From contig NZ_QPJD01000011.1 of assembly GCF_003337375.1 (NCBI RefSeq), forward strand, positions 62,001 to 126,000: a DNA stretch of 64,000 bases, in the 5' to 3' direction. Shown piece by piece: positions 18,138-26,929 of the stretch. This DNA is from Paenibacillus prosopidis. GTDB taxonomy: Bacteria; Bacillota; Bacilli; Paenibacillales; Paenibacillaceae. The notes below the pieces were generated by a model, which was not told the origin of the DNA, searched no databases, and worked only from the letters and a program-made list of their open reading frames with translations. Numbering within the stretch: the first letter of the stretch is position 1; each line of letters starts with the position of its first letter. A program made the position numbers and the translations under genes.

Positions 18138-19280
18138 TTATTTCGTACGCGATTCGGCGTTTACCTTCAGCCGAAGGCGCATGCGGTTTAAGAAGTTAAT
18201 GAGTGGTCTGCGCGTTTTGTCTACGATGCCGATGACCTCTGCGCCAATTTGCAGGAAGAACATGAGCATGCAAATAACGGCAAACGTAATCCAGTTAGCA
18301 GCGCTTGACTGCACGACAGCAGATTGTACGATTGCCAGTGCGCCGAATACGGCTGCAACTCCCCAAATGATGAGGACGGTGCGGCGGTGGCTGAAGCCAA
18401 GGTCGCGCAGGCGGTGATGCAAATGGCCTTTGTCCGGAGCGAAGATCGGACGTTTGTTGACCCAGCGGCGAACGATGGCGAAGAACGTATCCGAAAGCGG
18501 AACACCGATAATGAGCAGCGGCGTTACGAAGGAGACGATCGTTACTTGCTTGAAGCCAAGCATCGACAGCGTCGCGAGACTGAAGCCCAGGAACAACGAG
18601 CCGGAGTCACCCATAAATATTTTTGCTGGATGGAAATTGAATACGAGAAACCCGGCAATTCCGCCGAGGAGCAGCGTGCTGAGCAGGATGACAGGCTGGA
18701 AGCCCATCAGCGAGGCCATCACAACGATCGTTGCAATCGCGATACCGGATACACCCGCAGCAAGCCCGTCCAAACCGTCGATCAAGTTTATGGCGTTCGT
18801 TACCCCGACGATCCATAGAATCGTAAGCGGAATGCTGATCCAGCCGGCAATCGGCTGCATCGTTTCGCCGAACGGAATGTTGAGTAGATCGATTTTCACG
18901 TCAAAGACGAATACGACAACGCATGCGGCTGCAATCTGGCCCAGCAGCTTCACCTTGGCCGACAGCTCAAAGCGGTCATCGAAGGCGCCAAGGATGATGA
19001 TGATCGTTCCGCCGACGAGCAGCGCGTTAATCATGTTCGAATCCTGCGCGCGAAGCAGACCGTCAGGAATGAACGGCGAGAGCAAGAAGTAAGCTCCCAC
19101 GAAAGCAATATAAATAGCTAGACCGCCAAGACGCGGCATAATCCGCGTATGTACTTTGCGGTGGTTTGGTTTGTCTATTGCGCCTACCTTGAAAGCAAAC
19201 TTCTTCACTAGTGGCGTCATCGCGAGCGCTAGTACAAGAGCTATAATAAATCCAATCGTATACAGCAGGCCAACCGGCAT
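18138..19280 (-). CDS. tagO: Undecaprenyl-phosphate N-acetylglucosaminyl-1-phosphate transferase
   Basis: Protein of 380 residues with about ten hydrophobic segments. It belongs to the MraY/WecA/TagO family, which moves GlcNAc-1-phosphate from UDP-GlcNAc onto undecaprenyl phosphate, the first step of wall teichoic acid or secondary wall polymer. Family motifs are HRKVHTRIMPRLGG (near 41), the Asp pair in GAFDDRFELSAKVK (near 98), NAINLIDGLDGLAAG (near 163), FMGDSGSLFLG (near 218) and the His motif PDKGHLHHRLRDLG (near 280). The ATG at 19280 has GGGGAG upstream. tagA and csaB lie just upstream, so its product probably feeds the SLH-binding polymer. Confidence 0.93.
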   Translation of the reverse strand: MPVGLLYTIGFIIALVLALAMTPLVKKFAFKVGAIDKPNHRKVHTRIMPRLGGLAIYIAFVGAYFLLSPFIPDGLLRAQDSNMINALLVGGTIIIILGAFDDRFELSAKVKLLGQIAAACVVVFVFDVKIDLLNIPFGETMQPIAGWISIPLTILWIVGVTNAINLIDGLDGLAAGVSGIAIATIVVMASLMGFQPVILLSTLLLGGIAGFLVFNFHPAKIFMGDSGSLFLGFSLATLSMLGFKQVTIVSFVTPLLIIGVPLSDTFFAIVRRWVNKRPIFAPDKGHLHHRLRDLGFSHRRTVLIIWGVAAVFGALAIVQSAVVQSSAANWITFAVICMLMFFLQIGAEVIGIVDKTRRPLINFLNRMRLRLKVNAESRTK

Positions 19281-19314
19281 GTGTGCAACTCCCCTTTTCT
19301 TTCTACCGAAGTGA

Positions 19315-19344
19315 ATTATACTCCGATTGAAAAAGAAACTCCAA
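19315..19344 (-). promoter_or_regulatory. Candidate promoter of tagO
   Basis: -10 TATAAT (19315-19320), an 18-base spacer and -35 TTGGAG (19339-19344), minus strand. A long imperfect hairpin (19343-19380) just upstream may end the tagA transcript, though its T-run faces the wrong way. Confidence 0.55.
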
Positions 19345-19382
19345 TCCCGTTTTCAACCGATTTTCACGGTTTAGCGGGATTT

Positions 19383-20144
19383 TTACGGTGTAGGCCGAGG
19401 TTTTGTTACGTTTTCTTTGTCGCGAAGCACTTTCACGACGAATTTCGGCAAAACAAGCATTCTTTTATACCGTTTTGGCTCTTGCAGCAAGCGATATAAC
19501 CATTCCAAACGCAGCTTCTGAAAAATAATCGGCGCCCGCTTTAATTTACCCGATACGACGTCAAAGCTGCCGCCGACACCCATAATTAGCGGCACGCCGA
19601 GCTGCTGCTTGAACTTGACGATCCACGGCTCCTGCGTATCCGCGCCGCGTGCCACGAACAATAAATCGGGCGCTGCCTTCCGGATTTCTTCAACCACTTC
19701 CTCGTCCTGATCCGGTCCAAAAAATCCGTTGCGGTAACCGACGATCCGCACCTGAGGGTACTGAAGCTGCAGCTTCTCAGCCGCCGCTTCAATGACTTCC
19801 TGAGATGTTCCAAGCAAATAGGCCTTCCACCTGCGTGACTCCCCTTGCTGAAGGAGACGGTGCATCAGATCAAAGCCCGTCACCCGTTCCGCCACCGGGT
19901 TTCCTACGTATTTCGCTGCCCATACGACTCCTGCCCCATCCGGCACGATTAGGTCGGCGCGCTTGATCATTTTTCTGTAGCCCGGATCATCGACCGCGGA
20001 CATAATCATAATTGGATTAGCCGTAATGACATGTGTCTGACGTCTTTCCTCAATTGCTTTTGTTAAGTAGCTGACCGTCTCGTCCATATTCATCTTCGAG
20101 AACGGTATGCCATAAATCGGCACGGTTGTTAATGTCTTCGACAT
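19383..20144 (-). CDS. tagA: WecG/TagA/CpsF-family N-acetylmannosaminyltransferase
   Basis: Protein of 253 residues from the ATG at 20144, with GAGGTGAT about six bases upstream. Family members add N-acetylmannosamine to undecaprenyl-PP-GlcNAc, the second step of the polymer linkage unit, on the inner membrane face. Seen motifs: THVITANPIMIMSA near 40, RADLIVPDGAGVVWAAK near 65-80 (the conserved Asp-rich substrate site), and VARGADTQEPWIVKF with VGGSFDVVSGKLKRAP in the C-terminal half. It starts eight bases after the csaB stop and is probably translated from the same messenger. Confidence 0.92.
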   Translation of the reverse strand: MSKTLTTVPIYGIPFSKMNMDETVSYLTKAIEERRQTHVITANPIMIMSAVDDPGYRKMIKRADLIVPDGAGVVWAAKYVGNPVAERVTGFDLMHRLLQQGESRRWKAYLLGTSQEVIEAAAEKLQLQYPQVRIVGYRNGFFGPDQDEEVVEEIRKAAPDLLFVARGADTQEPWIVKFKQQLGVPLIMGVGGSFDVVSGKLKRAPIIFQKLRLEWLYRLLQEPKRYKRMLVLPKFVVKVLRDKENVTKPRPTP

Positions 20145-20152
20145 GAGGAAAA

Positions 20153-21304
20153 TCACCTCGATATGGTATGACGCAATAACTGAACGATTTGTTGCGCCGG
20201 TTTTTGCGATTGTTGTTTTAAAAGGTCGATGGCTTGCTTATGCCTAGCCTGCCAGCCATCCCGATTATCCAGCAGCGCGCACGCCGCATCGGCGAATGCT
20301 TCCGCGTCGAGCTGTTCCGTGGTGCCGATAGCCGTTATGCCCAATCGATGCAGAAACTGATCGATCTTCGGATCGTAGGACAAGCCAAGCATCGGCACCA
20401 TTCGGTTGGCGGCATAGATGAGCGCATGGAGGCGCATGCCGAACAAAGCGTCGCACCGGCTGACCTCCAGCAGCATTTGCTGGGGGTCGTCGCCGGGCGC
20501 GGCCAGCTCGGCGGTGCTTCCCTCGCCGAGCCGGCCGCGCAGCCGTTCCATCACCAGCTCCGACGATTCCGTGTCGGAGGGGGTGTGGAACGGCAGGAAG
20601 CGCAGCCGCACAGGCTTGCGCTTCGACAGCGCGACTAGCGCTTCTGCGGCGCGCGCGAGGTCGGCGCCGTCACTGCGCCAGCGGCGCAGCGAGACGCCGA
20701 CGAGCGGCGGCTCCTCCGCGCGGCGCGCGGACAAGCCCGCCGCTGCTGCATTAGCAGGCAGCGGCAAGCCCATGACCGGATCGGGTACAACGTCGATCCG
20801 CTCCGGTGGAACACCGATCCGCTCTAGCAATGCAGCGGATTCAACGTCTCGCACCGAGACGTACGCGCTGCGCTTCATGACATCGCGAATCATCGGATCC
20901 ATCCAGCGGCGGTTTACGGGCCCGATGCCCTGCGAATAAGCGAACGTCGGCTTGCCCAGCAGCTGAGCAAGCTTCATGACTCCCGTATAATACGGGATCG
21001 TCTTCGCGCTTGTCGCATCCTGCAGCAAGCTGCCCCCGCCGCTAATAAGACCGTCACTGCCGCGCAGCGCATGCCATAAGTCGCCAGGATGCATGCGGCG
21101 AACCGACTCTACGCCGTACATTTGGCTTGTCCAAGCCGGATCAGCCGAAAGCACAACCGGTTGTATCTGTACGCCCTGCGCGCTGCCCTCTGCTTCAAGG
21201 GCAAGCAGGATCGATCGAAGCACCGCTTCATCGCCGCTATTGCTGAAGCCATAATAGCCGGAAATGACTATCCGACGAATTTGCGAATGATTGCCGGTGC
21301 CCAT
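20153..21304 (-). CDS. csaB: Polysaccharide pyruvyl transferase
   Basis: Protein of 383 residues. CsaB adds pyruvate ketals to secondary wall polymer, and SLH domains recognise these groups, so this enzyme decides whether the nearby SLH proteins can anchor. The N-terminal ISGYYGFSNSGDEAVL (residues 14-29) is the family signature. The middle has DGLISGGGSLLQD, and the C-terminal half has CDALFGMRLHALIYAAN. The ATG at 21304 has AAGGAG ten bases upstream and lies 37 bases inside the end of the preceding gene, which suggests coupling. G+C content is high in its middle third, with an Ala/Arg-rich segment near residues 185-195. Confidence 0.94.
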   Translation of the reverse strand: MGTGNHSQIRRIVISGYYGFSNSGDEAVLRSILLALEAEGSAQGVQIQPVVLSADPAWTSQMYGVESVRRMHPGDLWHALRGSDGLISGGGSLLQDATSAKTIPYYTGVMKLAQLLGKPTFAYSQGIGPVNRRWMDPMIRDVMKRSAYVSVRDVESAALLERIGVPPERIDVVPDPVMGLPLPANAAAAGLSARRAEEPPLVGVSLRRWRSDGADLARAAEALVALSKRKPVRLRFLPFHTPSDTESSELVMERLRGRLGEGSTAELAAPGDDPQQMLLEVSRCDALFGMRLHALIYAANRMVPMLGLSYDPKIDQFLHRLGITAIGTTEQLDAEAFADAACALLDNRDGWQARHKQAIDLLKQQSQKPAQQIVQLLRHTISR

Positions 21305-23412
21305 TTACGTAATGCTCCTTCCACAAGCTGCCACGCTGCAATCAGTAAGCATCCGATGATGATGCCTGTACCGAGACCAAGCATAATGCGAATGATCGAA
21401 ATATAAAGCGGCGTGTGTATGTGCGCGAATGTATCCACCATGGTCAGCTGCCCAAGCGAACCAGCGATAACGAGCAGCCACGCCGCACGGTAACGAAGCG
21501 ATAAGAACAAGCCGAGCAGCAGCAGCGGATGCCCCAGCAAAAACTCTTTAAAGCGGGGTCTTACGCCGAACGTTGTTTCCAAGAAGTTACGGATCACGAG
21601 TTCGATAGACGATACTTGGCCGGCATTGCCTGTACGCGACAAGTAATAATAACCGATCGCGCCAATGACCGCCGCAAGCAAAATCCATGTCAATGTAATC
21701 GGCTGCGACAGCAGCGTGCGAAGCTTATTAACCGATGTTTGTCCATTATAGAAAAGAACATAGACCGCTACGAGCGCAATCGGAGCCAAATGCAGCACAC
21801 TTACGCCGCGGAATTGCTCCAACACCAGATTGTACGTAATGTCGTTTAACAATCCGAAAATCATCGGCACCGCCACAAGTGAAATAAGCGTCGTAACAAC
21901 AAACCAGCTTAGCGCCATTCCGAAGCGGCGTCCCATCGAATGAGCAGGGAACACCCATTTCATCCGGCTTCCGCTATCAGAAATAGCGCCTGGCTGATTC
22001 GGCACCTGCGATGATTTGCTGCGGCCAACCGCCCAATCGTCTCCGCCAACTATGCGCCGGTCGCCAATGGTTCGGGAATAAATCCGGTTCATCACCCAGA
22101 CAAGGGCAAGCGTCGGGGCGCTGACGGCAGCTCCCAGCGCAAGCGCCTGCTCCATCGTTGAGCTGTTAAGCACATACAAACCTGAGCTTCCGACCAAGCC
22201 CAATAAGAACACCGGAATGTAAACCCCAGGAACAAAAGCCCCGACTAGCAGTGTAATGAGCGCGATTGCTCCAACTGCTACGATGCCCCGGGCCGGTTTT
22301 GCCCATGACGGCTGTTCATAATCAAACGGCTTCGGCTCGCCAGACGTAAAGCCCGCCTTCGAAAGCTTAGCGGCAACGCCGTTCTCTCCGCCCATCGCTA
22401 GGATCAGCTTGTCCACGTTATGAACGAATTTCCCGGTGTCCGTATCTCCTTCAATCTTACCATTAAGGAAAAACATTCTAATATTACGGTCTTTCGCCGC
22501 AAGCTGAAAACGGTCGGCAATAGCGCCTGGCGTCATTTCCATGCCGTCATCAGGGGACAATGAATACAGCCGTACAACATTATAATTTGTAATATATGCT
22601 AATTTATTTATGCCCTCCTGAGGTTTTTTTAAATTTTCTATGGTTGCTATGCCAATGCCATATTTATTAAGCAATTCTCCAAAGCTATCCAAGCTGCCGT
22701 CCATCGCTTGATCGGTAGCGCCCTTTACCTTGTCGCCTTCGAATAATATACGGCTAACGCCAAGCTTCTTAAGCTCTCCGAGAGTCGTATCCATAACAGC
22801 CTGATCATAAGGCAGCACACGATCGGAGAAACGCGGCAAAATACGGAAGCCTGCGTCATGAATCGCTTGCAGAGCCATCGGGTCAAAATCCATCGTTTTC
22901 ATAAGCGCTTCCGCGACCGGCATTTCAACGACCATGCCGTTCCGTCCACCATAGGACCAATTGCCGTACGGTACATCCAGACGGTCAAACGCCGCGCGTA
23001 CGATAGGTCCGATCATCTCTTCCTCTTGCTCGCCATTAAATAAAATATAAGTAAAGTTTTGACCGACCGGTTCAAACTTTCCCTGCAGCAGCGCTGCGTC
23101 TCTTGAGCTGTAATACGTAAGTCTGCCTGACTGCACCAGTTCCTTCATTGTGCTCTCGTAAACGGACAACGTCGTAACGCCTGCCGCCTTCAGCTTGTCC
23201 ATATGCTCGGCAAGAAACGCTTGAGGCCTGGCCTGAAGCTCTGAAACCTCCACCAAATCCCGGTAATCAAAAATATATTCCACTTGCTTCGAGGTCTGTT
23301 CCATTTCCATCCGCACGGCGCCGAGCGGCAATGCTGCCGCGACGCCGATCAACGTAATGACCCAAAGCGCGAATCTTACTCGCCGATTCCATTGCTGCCA
23401 ACGTAAAAGCAC
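21268..23412 (-). CDS. DUF5693-family multi-pass membrane protein
   Basis: Protein of 714 residues from a GTG at 23412, with GGAGG six bases upstream. One N-terminal membrane segment (FALWVITLIGVAAALPLG) is followed by a large domain of about 340 residues with repeating alpha/beta pattern (RPQAFLAEHMDKLKAAGVTTLSVYEST, GVSRILFEGDKV), probably outside the membrane. At least eight hydrophobic segments fill the C-terminal half. Proteins of this family are commonly encoded directly before csaB in Paenibacillus-type genomes. That link and the overlap with csaB suggest a role in modifying or moving the polymer, but no reaction is known to me. Confidence 0.8.
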   Translation of the reverse strand: MLLRWQQWNRRVRFALWVITLIGVAAALPLGAVRMEMEQTSKQVEYIFDYRDLVEVSELQARPQAFLAEHMDKLKAAGVTTLSVYESTMKELVQSGRLTYYSSRDAALLQGKFEPVGQNFTYILFNGEQEEEMIGPIVRAAFDRLDVPYGNWSYGGRNGMVVEMPVAEALMKTMDFDPMALQAIHDAGFRILPRFSDRVLPYDQAVMDTTLGELKKLGVSRILFEGDKVKGATDQAMDGSLDSFGELLNKYGIGIATIENLKKPQEGINKLAYITNYNVVRLYSLSPDDGMEMTPGAIADRFQLAAKDRNIRMFFLNGKIEGDTDTGKFVHNVDKLILAMGGENGVAAKLSKAGFTSGEPKPFDYEQPSWAKPARGIVAVGAIALITLLVGAFVPGVYIPVFLLGLVGSSGLYVLNSSTMEQALALGAAVSAPTLALVWVMNRIYSRTIGDRRIVGGDDWAVGRSKSSQVPNQPGAISDSGSRMKWVFPAHSMGRRFGMALSWFVVTTLISLVAVPMIFGLLNDITYNLVLEQFRGVSVLHLAPIALVAVYVLFYNGQTSVNKLRTLLSQPITLTWILLAAVIGAIGYYYLSRTGNAGQVSSIELVIRNFLETTFGVRPRFKEFLLGHPLLLLGLFLSLRYRAAWLLVIAGSLGQLTMVDTFAHIHTPLYISIIRIMLGLGTGIIIGCLLIAAWQLVEGALRKWAPAIIRKFVG

Positions 23413-23448
23413 GTAATTCCTCCGTTCCAAACAGGTTGATTATCAGGT

Positions 23449-25176
23449 CTATTCGCTACGGTCTACCCGTTCCATAACGGCTGTCCTTAACGTTTGCAAA
23501 GCTGCGGCTGCAGTATCATTGGATTCGCCTTTGACCCCAAAATAAACTTTAATTTTCGGCTCAGTGCCGGAAGGCCGCAAGCAGAACCAAGAACCGTCCT
23601 CAAGCAAATATTTTAAAACATTTTCCGGACGCAGACCGTCATGGCCCTTGCCGTAGTCAAGCACACTCTCCACTTTGACGCCGCCTATCTCCACTGGCGG
23701 GTTTTGGCGCCAATCATTCATAATGGCAGCGATTTTTTGCACGCCGTCTAGGCCTTTAAGCGTCCGGGATTCCAAAGCTTCCAAATAGAAGCCGAACTTC
23801 GCATATAGCTCCTGCAGCACATCGTACAATGTTTTACCTTGACTGCTATAGTATGCCGCAGCCTCGCAAATCAATAACGCTGCAACGATCGCATCCTTGT
23901 CGCGTGCATACGTTCCTGTGAGATAGCCATAGCTCTCTTCGTACCCGAACAGGAAGGAATGCTCACCCGTTTGTTCGTATTGAGTCATTTTTTCCCCGAT
24001 ATATTTAAAGCCTGTTAACGTATTCTCAACAGCTGCGCCATATGAACGCGCAATGTCGGCTCCGAGCTCGCTCGTAACGATCGTTTTGATTACAACACCG
24101 TTATCCGGAAGTTGGCCGCGCTCTTTCAATTGGCTGAGCACATAATGAACCATTAATGCTCCCGATTGATTGCCCGTCAGTACAACGTACTCGCCTTCGT
24201 TGTTCTTAACTACCGCGCCCATCCGGTCCGCATCGGGATCTGTCCCGATAATAATATCCGCATCCACCTGCTGCCCAAGCTGAATAGCGAGCGTGAACGC
24301 TTCGCGTTCCTCAGGGTTCGGCGACTTCACCGTGCTGAAATAGCCGTCCGGCTGTTCCTGCTCCGGTACGATGTGAACGTTGCTGAAACCAACCTGCTTC
24401 AATACTTCGCGAATCGGCATGTTGCCCGTTCCGTGCAACGGCGTGAAGACAACGCTGAACTTTTCGCCGATACCGTCCTTCAGCAAGTCGGCGTTTAAGC
24501 TTTGAGCCACTACCGTATCTATGTACTGCTGATCAGCCTCTTCGCCAAGCCAGCGCAGAAGCCCCTGAGCTTCAGCCTCCTCGCGGCTGATCCGTTTTAC
24601 TTCATCAAAACCCGTAACTTGACCGATCGACGTAATAACCTGCTCTGCTTCCTCGGGGATAAGCTGACAGCCGTCAGCGCCGTATGCTTTGTACCCGTTA
24701 TACTCAGGCGGATTGTGACTCGCGGTAATAACGATACCGCTCGAAGCGTTCAGCGCACGAACCGCATAGGAAAGCTGAGGCGTTGGACGAAGCGCGGAAA
24801 ATAAATAGGTTGTAATGCCATTCCCTGCCAGCACTAGCGCAGAATCAAGCGCAAACTCCGGCGAGTGGTTACGCGAATCGTGAGCAATGACTACTGAAGG
24901 ACGAGTGCCATCAGCAGTTGCCCCAGACAGCAGCCAGTTAGCAAGCCCTTGCGTCGCTTTCCCTACCGTATATGCGTTCAAACGGTTCGTTCCCGCACCC
25001 ATAACCCCGCGCAGGCCGCCCGTACCAAATTCGAGATCACGATAAAACCGGTCCGTTATTTCCTTCTCTTGTCCCGCAATACCGCGAAGCTCTTCTTTCG
25101 TTGCGGCATCGATAATCGGATCATTCAGCCATGCTTCGTATTTAGCGATAACTGCATTATTCGTAGAATTAGTCAT
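23449..25176 (-). CDS. pgcA: Phosphoglucomutase/phosphomannomutase
   Basis: Protein of 575 residues, typical of the long bacterial alpha-phosphohexomutases. It interconverts glucose-6-phosphate and glucose-1-phosphate (or mannose equivalents), supplying nucleotide sugars for wall polymers. Motifs: GTGGLRGVMGAGTNR near residue 51, the phosphoserine loop GIVITASHNPPEYNGYK with Ser near 153, metal loop GTDPDADRMG, sugar loop GYEESYGY, and the phosphate site RPSGTEPKIKVY near the C-terminus. The ATG at 25176 has GAGG about nine bases upstream. It lies between fabZ and the DUF5693 gene with gaps under 40 bases, consistent with one operon. Confidence 0.95.
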   Translation of the reverse strand: MTNSTNNAVIAKYEAWLNDPIIDAATKEELRGIAGQEKEITDRFYRDLEFGTGGLRGVMGAGTNRLNAYTVGKATQGLANWLLSGATADGTRPSVVIAHDSRNHSPEFALDSALVLAGNGITTYLFSALRPTPQLSYAVRALNASSGIVITASHNPPEYNGYKAYGADGCQLIPEEAEQVITSIGQVTGFDEVKRISREEAEAQGLLRWLGEEADQQYIDTVVAQSLNADLLKDGIGEKFSVVFTPLHGTGNMPIREVLKQVGFSNVHIVPEQEQPDGYFSTVKSPNPEEREAFTLAIQLGQQVDADIIIGTDPDADRMGAVVKNNEGEYVVLTGNQSGALMVHYVLSQLKERGQLPDNGVVIKTIVTSELGADIARSYGAAVENTLTGFKYIGEKMTQYEQTGEHSFLFGYEESYGYLTGTYARDKDAIVAALLICEAAAYYSSQGKTLYDVLQELYAKFGFYLEALESRTLKGLDGVQKIAAIMNDWRQNPPVEIGGVKVESVLDYGKGHDGLRPENVLKYLLEDGSWFCLRPSGTEPKIKVYFGVKGESNDTAAAALQTLRTAVMERVDRSE

Positions 25177-25215
25177 AATTAACAACCTCTTTCATTTATT
25201 ATTTTTGACTACCTA

Positions 25216-25647
25216 TTAAGAAGGATCGGACAAGGCAAACATAAGCTCGCCTTCGGCAACAACCTGATCGCCAACCTTCGCGGTTGCTTGTCCTTTTCCA
25301 ATCGGCCCTTTAAGACGAGTGATCTCCACCTCCAACGTTAGTGTATCGCCCGGCTTTACTTGACCGCGGAAGCGGAAGCCGTCGATGCCTGCAAAAAAGC
25401 CCAGCTTCCCGCGGTTTGCTTCGACCATAAGCATCGCAACCGAACCAACCTGCGCAAGCGCTTCTACAATGAGGACGCCCGGCATAACCGGATAGCCTGG
25501 GAAGTGTCCGACGAAGAAAGGCTCATTCATCGTGACATTTTTGAGACCGACAGCGCGTACGCCAGGCTCTACCTCCAAAATACGGTCAATGAGCAAAAAT
25601 GGCGGGCGGTGCGGAATGATTTCTTGAATTTGATTAATATCCAACAT
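25216..25647 (-). CDS. fabZ: 3-hydroxyacyl-ACP dehydratase
   Basis: Protein of 143 residues, the usual length. It dehydrates 3-hydroxyacyl-ACP in fatty-acid elongation. The hot-dog-fold motifs are intact: [14 protein letters not shown] (11-23), the catalytic His48 in [14 protein letters not shown], and Glu62 in [10 protein letters not shown]. The ATG at 25647 has AAGGAG ten bases upstream. It may be the first gene of an operon running down to tagA. In B. subtilis fabZ also lies near flhO-flhP and mbl. Confidence 0.96.
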   Translation of the reverse strand: MLDINQIQEIIPHRPPFLLIDRILEVEPGVRAVGLKNVTMNEPFFVGHFPGYPVMPGVLIVEALAQVGSVAMLMVEANRGKLGFFAGIDGFRFRGQVKPGDTLTLEVEITRLKGPIGKGQATAKVGDQVVAEGELMFALSDPS

Positions 25648-25752
25648 TTACAAATAGCTCCTTTCAATAGTTAGGTGGTATAAAAAATGTCCAAATGTGT
25701 GAAACTATATATATCCTTCATGAAACTGCAGTTTATGAAGGTTAAGATAAGG

Positions 25753-25791
25753 GGCTTGGCTGTCTGGACCCGAAGTGTCCTTCGCCAAGCC
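25753..25791 (-). terminator. Possible terminator between pgsA-like gene and fabZ
   Basis: GGCTTGGC (25753-25760) pairs with GCCAAGCC (25784-25791). The T-run is poor on the minus strand, so this may not end transcription fully. Confidence 0.4.
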
Positions 25792-25817
25792 TCTTTGTTC
25801 ATAAGCAGAAGCTTTGG

Positions 25818-26351
25818 TCACAAATGTCCAGGCGGAGTCCCCGTTACAGACTTATTAAGCGCCTTGAACATCACGATGTACATAATAGAAGTAATGAATG
25901 AAAATACGATAACGCCCCACAAATACGAATGAGCATGCGGCGCCTCAAAGAAAATAAGCATAATTGCTGCATAAAACAGTACGGTTGTCAGCTTCCCCAT
26001 CCAGTTTGCAGGCACGGTCTTCTTCCCCCGGAAATGATAAAACAATCCACCCGCTATCATACCCAGGTCGCGTAAAAACATCGCTGCAGCAGCCGCCCAC
26101 GAAATATGACCGGAAATCAACAGCGATACAATAACCGTTATGAGCATCAGCTTGTCGGCAAGCGGATCCAGCATCATGCCTACCGCTGTAACCTGACCGT
26201 TTCTGCGCGCGATATAACCGTCAAGCACATCGGTAATGCCGGCTGCTACCATAATGAGAAAAGCAGGGATCATATGCCCATTTACGAAAACCGCTATGTA
26301 GACAGGAATTAAAACAAACCGCAATGATGTTAATAGATTCGGCAGATTCAA
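25818..26351 (-). CDS. CDP-alcohol phosphatidyltransferase (PgsA-like)
   Basis: Protein of 177 residues from a TTG at 26351, giving the usual MNLPNLLT start, with GGAGGAG nine bases upstream. Longer in-frame starts lie inside that site. The catalytic signature DVLDGYIARR...GMMLDPLADK (about residues 41-68) is complete, with its four Asp residues at the expected spacing. Four or five hydrophobic segments are present. Family members such as PgsA make phosphatidylglycerol phosphate from CDP-diacylglycerol and glycerol-3-phosphate. The main pgsA of Firmicutes usually lies near recA/cinA, so this may be a paralogue with a different alcohol substrate. Confidence 0.85.
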   Translation of the reverse strand: MNLPNLLTSLRFVLIPVYIAVFVNGHMIPAFLIMVAAGITDVLDGYIARRNGQVTAVGMMLDPLADKLMLITVIVSLLISGHISWAAAAAMFLRDLGMIAGGLFYHFRGKKTVPANWMGKLTTVLFYAAIMLIFFEAPHAHSYLWGVIVFSFITSIMYIVMFKALNKSVTGTPPGHL

Positions 26352-26550
26352 ACGTTCACGCTCCTCCACCTAATTGCTGACAGTCCCACCATGGTTCCCA
26401 ACTATTATACAACTACCTCTCATAAAAATAAAACTCTTGCTGTTCCCCATACATGCAAAAATCCGGCCAAGCCGTTTATTCTTACCTTTTTTACAAAACC
26501 TTTATTTACATATTGTAACATCGTTGTTCAATATCGCCATCACTGAGCAA

Positions 26551-26592
26551 GAAAAAAAGCAGATCAGGATGGAAGTCCATGATCTGCTTTTT
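26551..26592 (-). terminator. Terminator after the EpuA-like gene
   Basis: A 12-base stem, AAAAGCAGATCA with TGATCTGCTTTT (about 26555-26592), followed by T on the minus strand. It lies 12 bases after the stop at 26605. The rest of 26352-26550 shows no gene. Confidence 0.85.
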
Positions 26593-26604
26593 CTATTGTT
26601 TCTG

Positions 26605-26913
26605 TTACGATTCCGCAAAAATCAAGTCATATAGATGCTGCCATGTGGACCAGTGAAACACGTCGCCATCCGGCTGTTTGCCGGCAACGACATATCCAAC
26701 ATACAGTCCCGTAACAAGCATAATAATCATTATGAGCGGTACGATGCTTTTGCGTAAAGTCCACAGCAGCATCTTCACCCCTTTGGACCGTTGCTTCTTA
26801 TTAGAAGTCCCTACATTTTTAGCCCGTTTGCGGCGCTTCTTCCTGTCGGTGCTTCCTTCATCAGCTTGACTCTCGAACCTGTCACGTTCGATTCGTTCAT
26901 CGGCCATACTCAT
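26605..26913 (-). CDS. EpuA-like small membrane protein
   Basis: Protein of 102 residues. The first 45 are charged (KKRRKRAK), then one membrane segment (IVPLIMIIMLVTGLYVGYVVAG) and a short C-terminal tail DVFHWSTWQHLYDLIF. This pattern matches the EpuA family, which databases often label DNA-directed RNA polymerase beta subunit although it has no polymerase features. It starts 16 bases after flhP. The ATG at 26913 has only a weak AGGAT site, and an ATG at 26907 is an alternative. Function unknown. Confidence 0.7.
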   Translation of the reverse strand: MSMADERIERDRFESQADEGSTDRKKRRKRAKNVGTSNKKQRSKGVKMLLWTLRKSIVPLIMIIMLVTGLYVGYVVAGKQPDGDVFHWSTWQHLYDLIFAES

Positions 26914-26929
26914 CTACATCATCCTATCC

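Noticed and set aside
26605..26913. RNA polymerase beta subunit
   Set aside because: The label is attached to EpuA-family proteins in databases, but the protein has one membrane segment and no polymerase motif.
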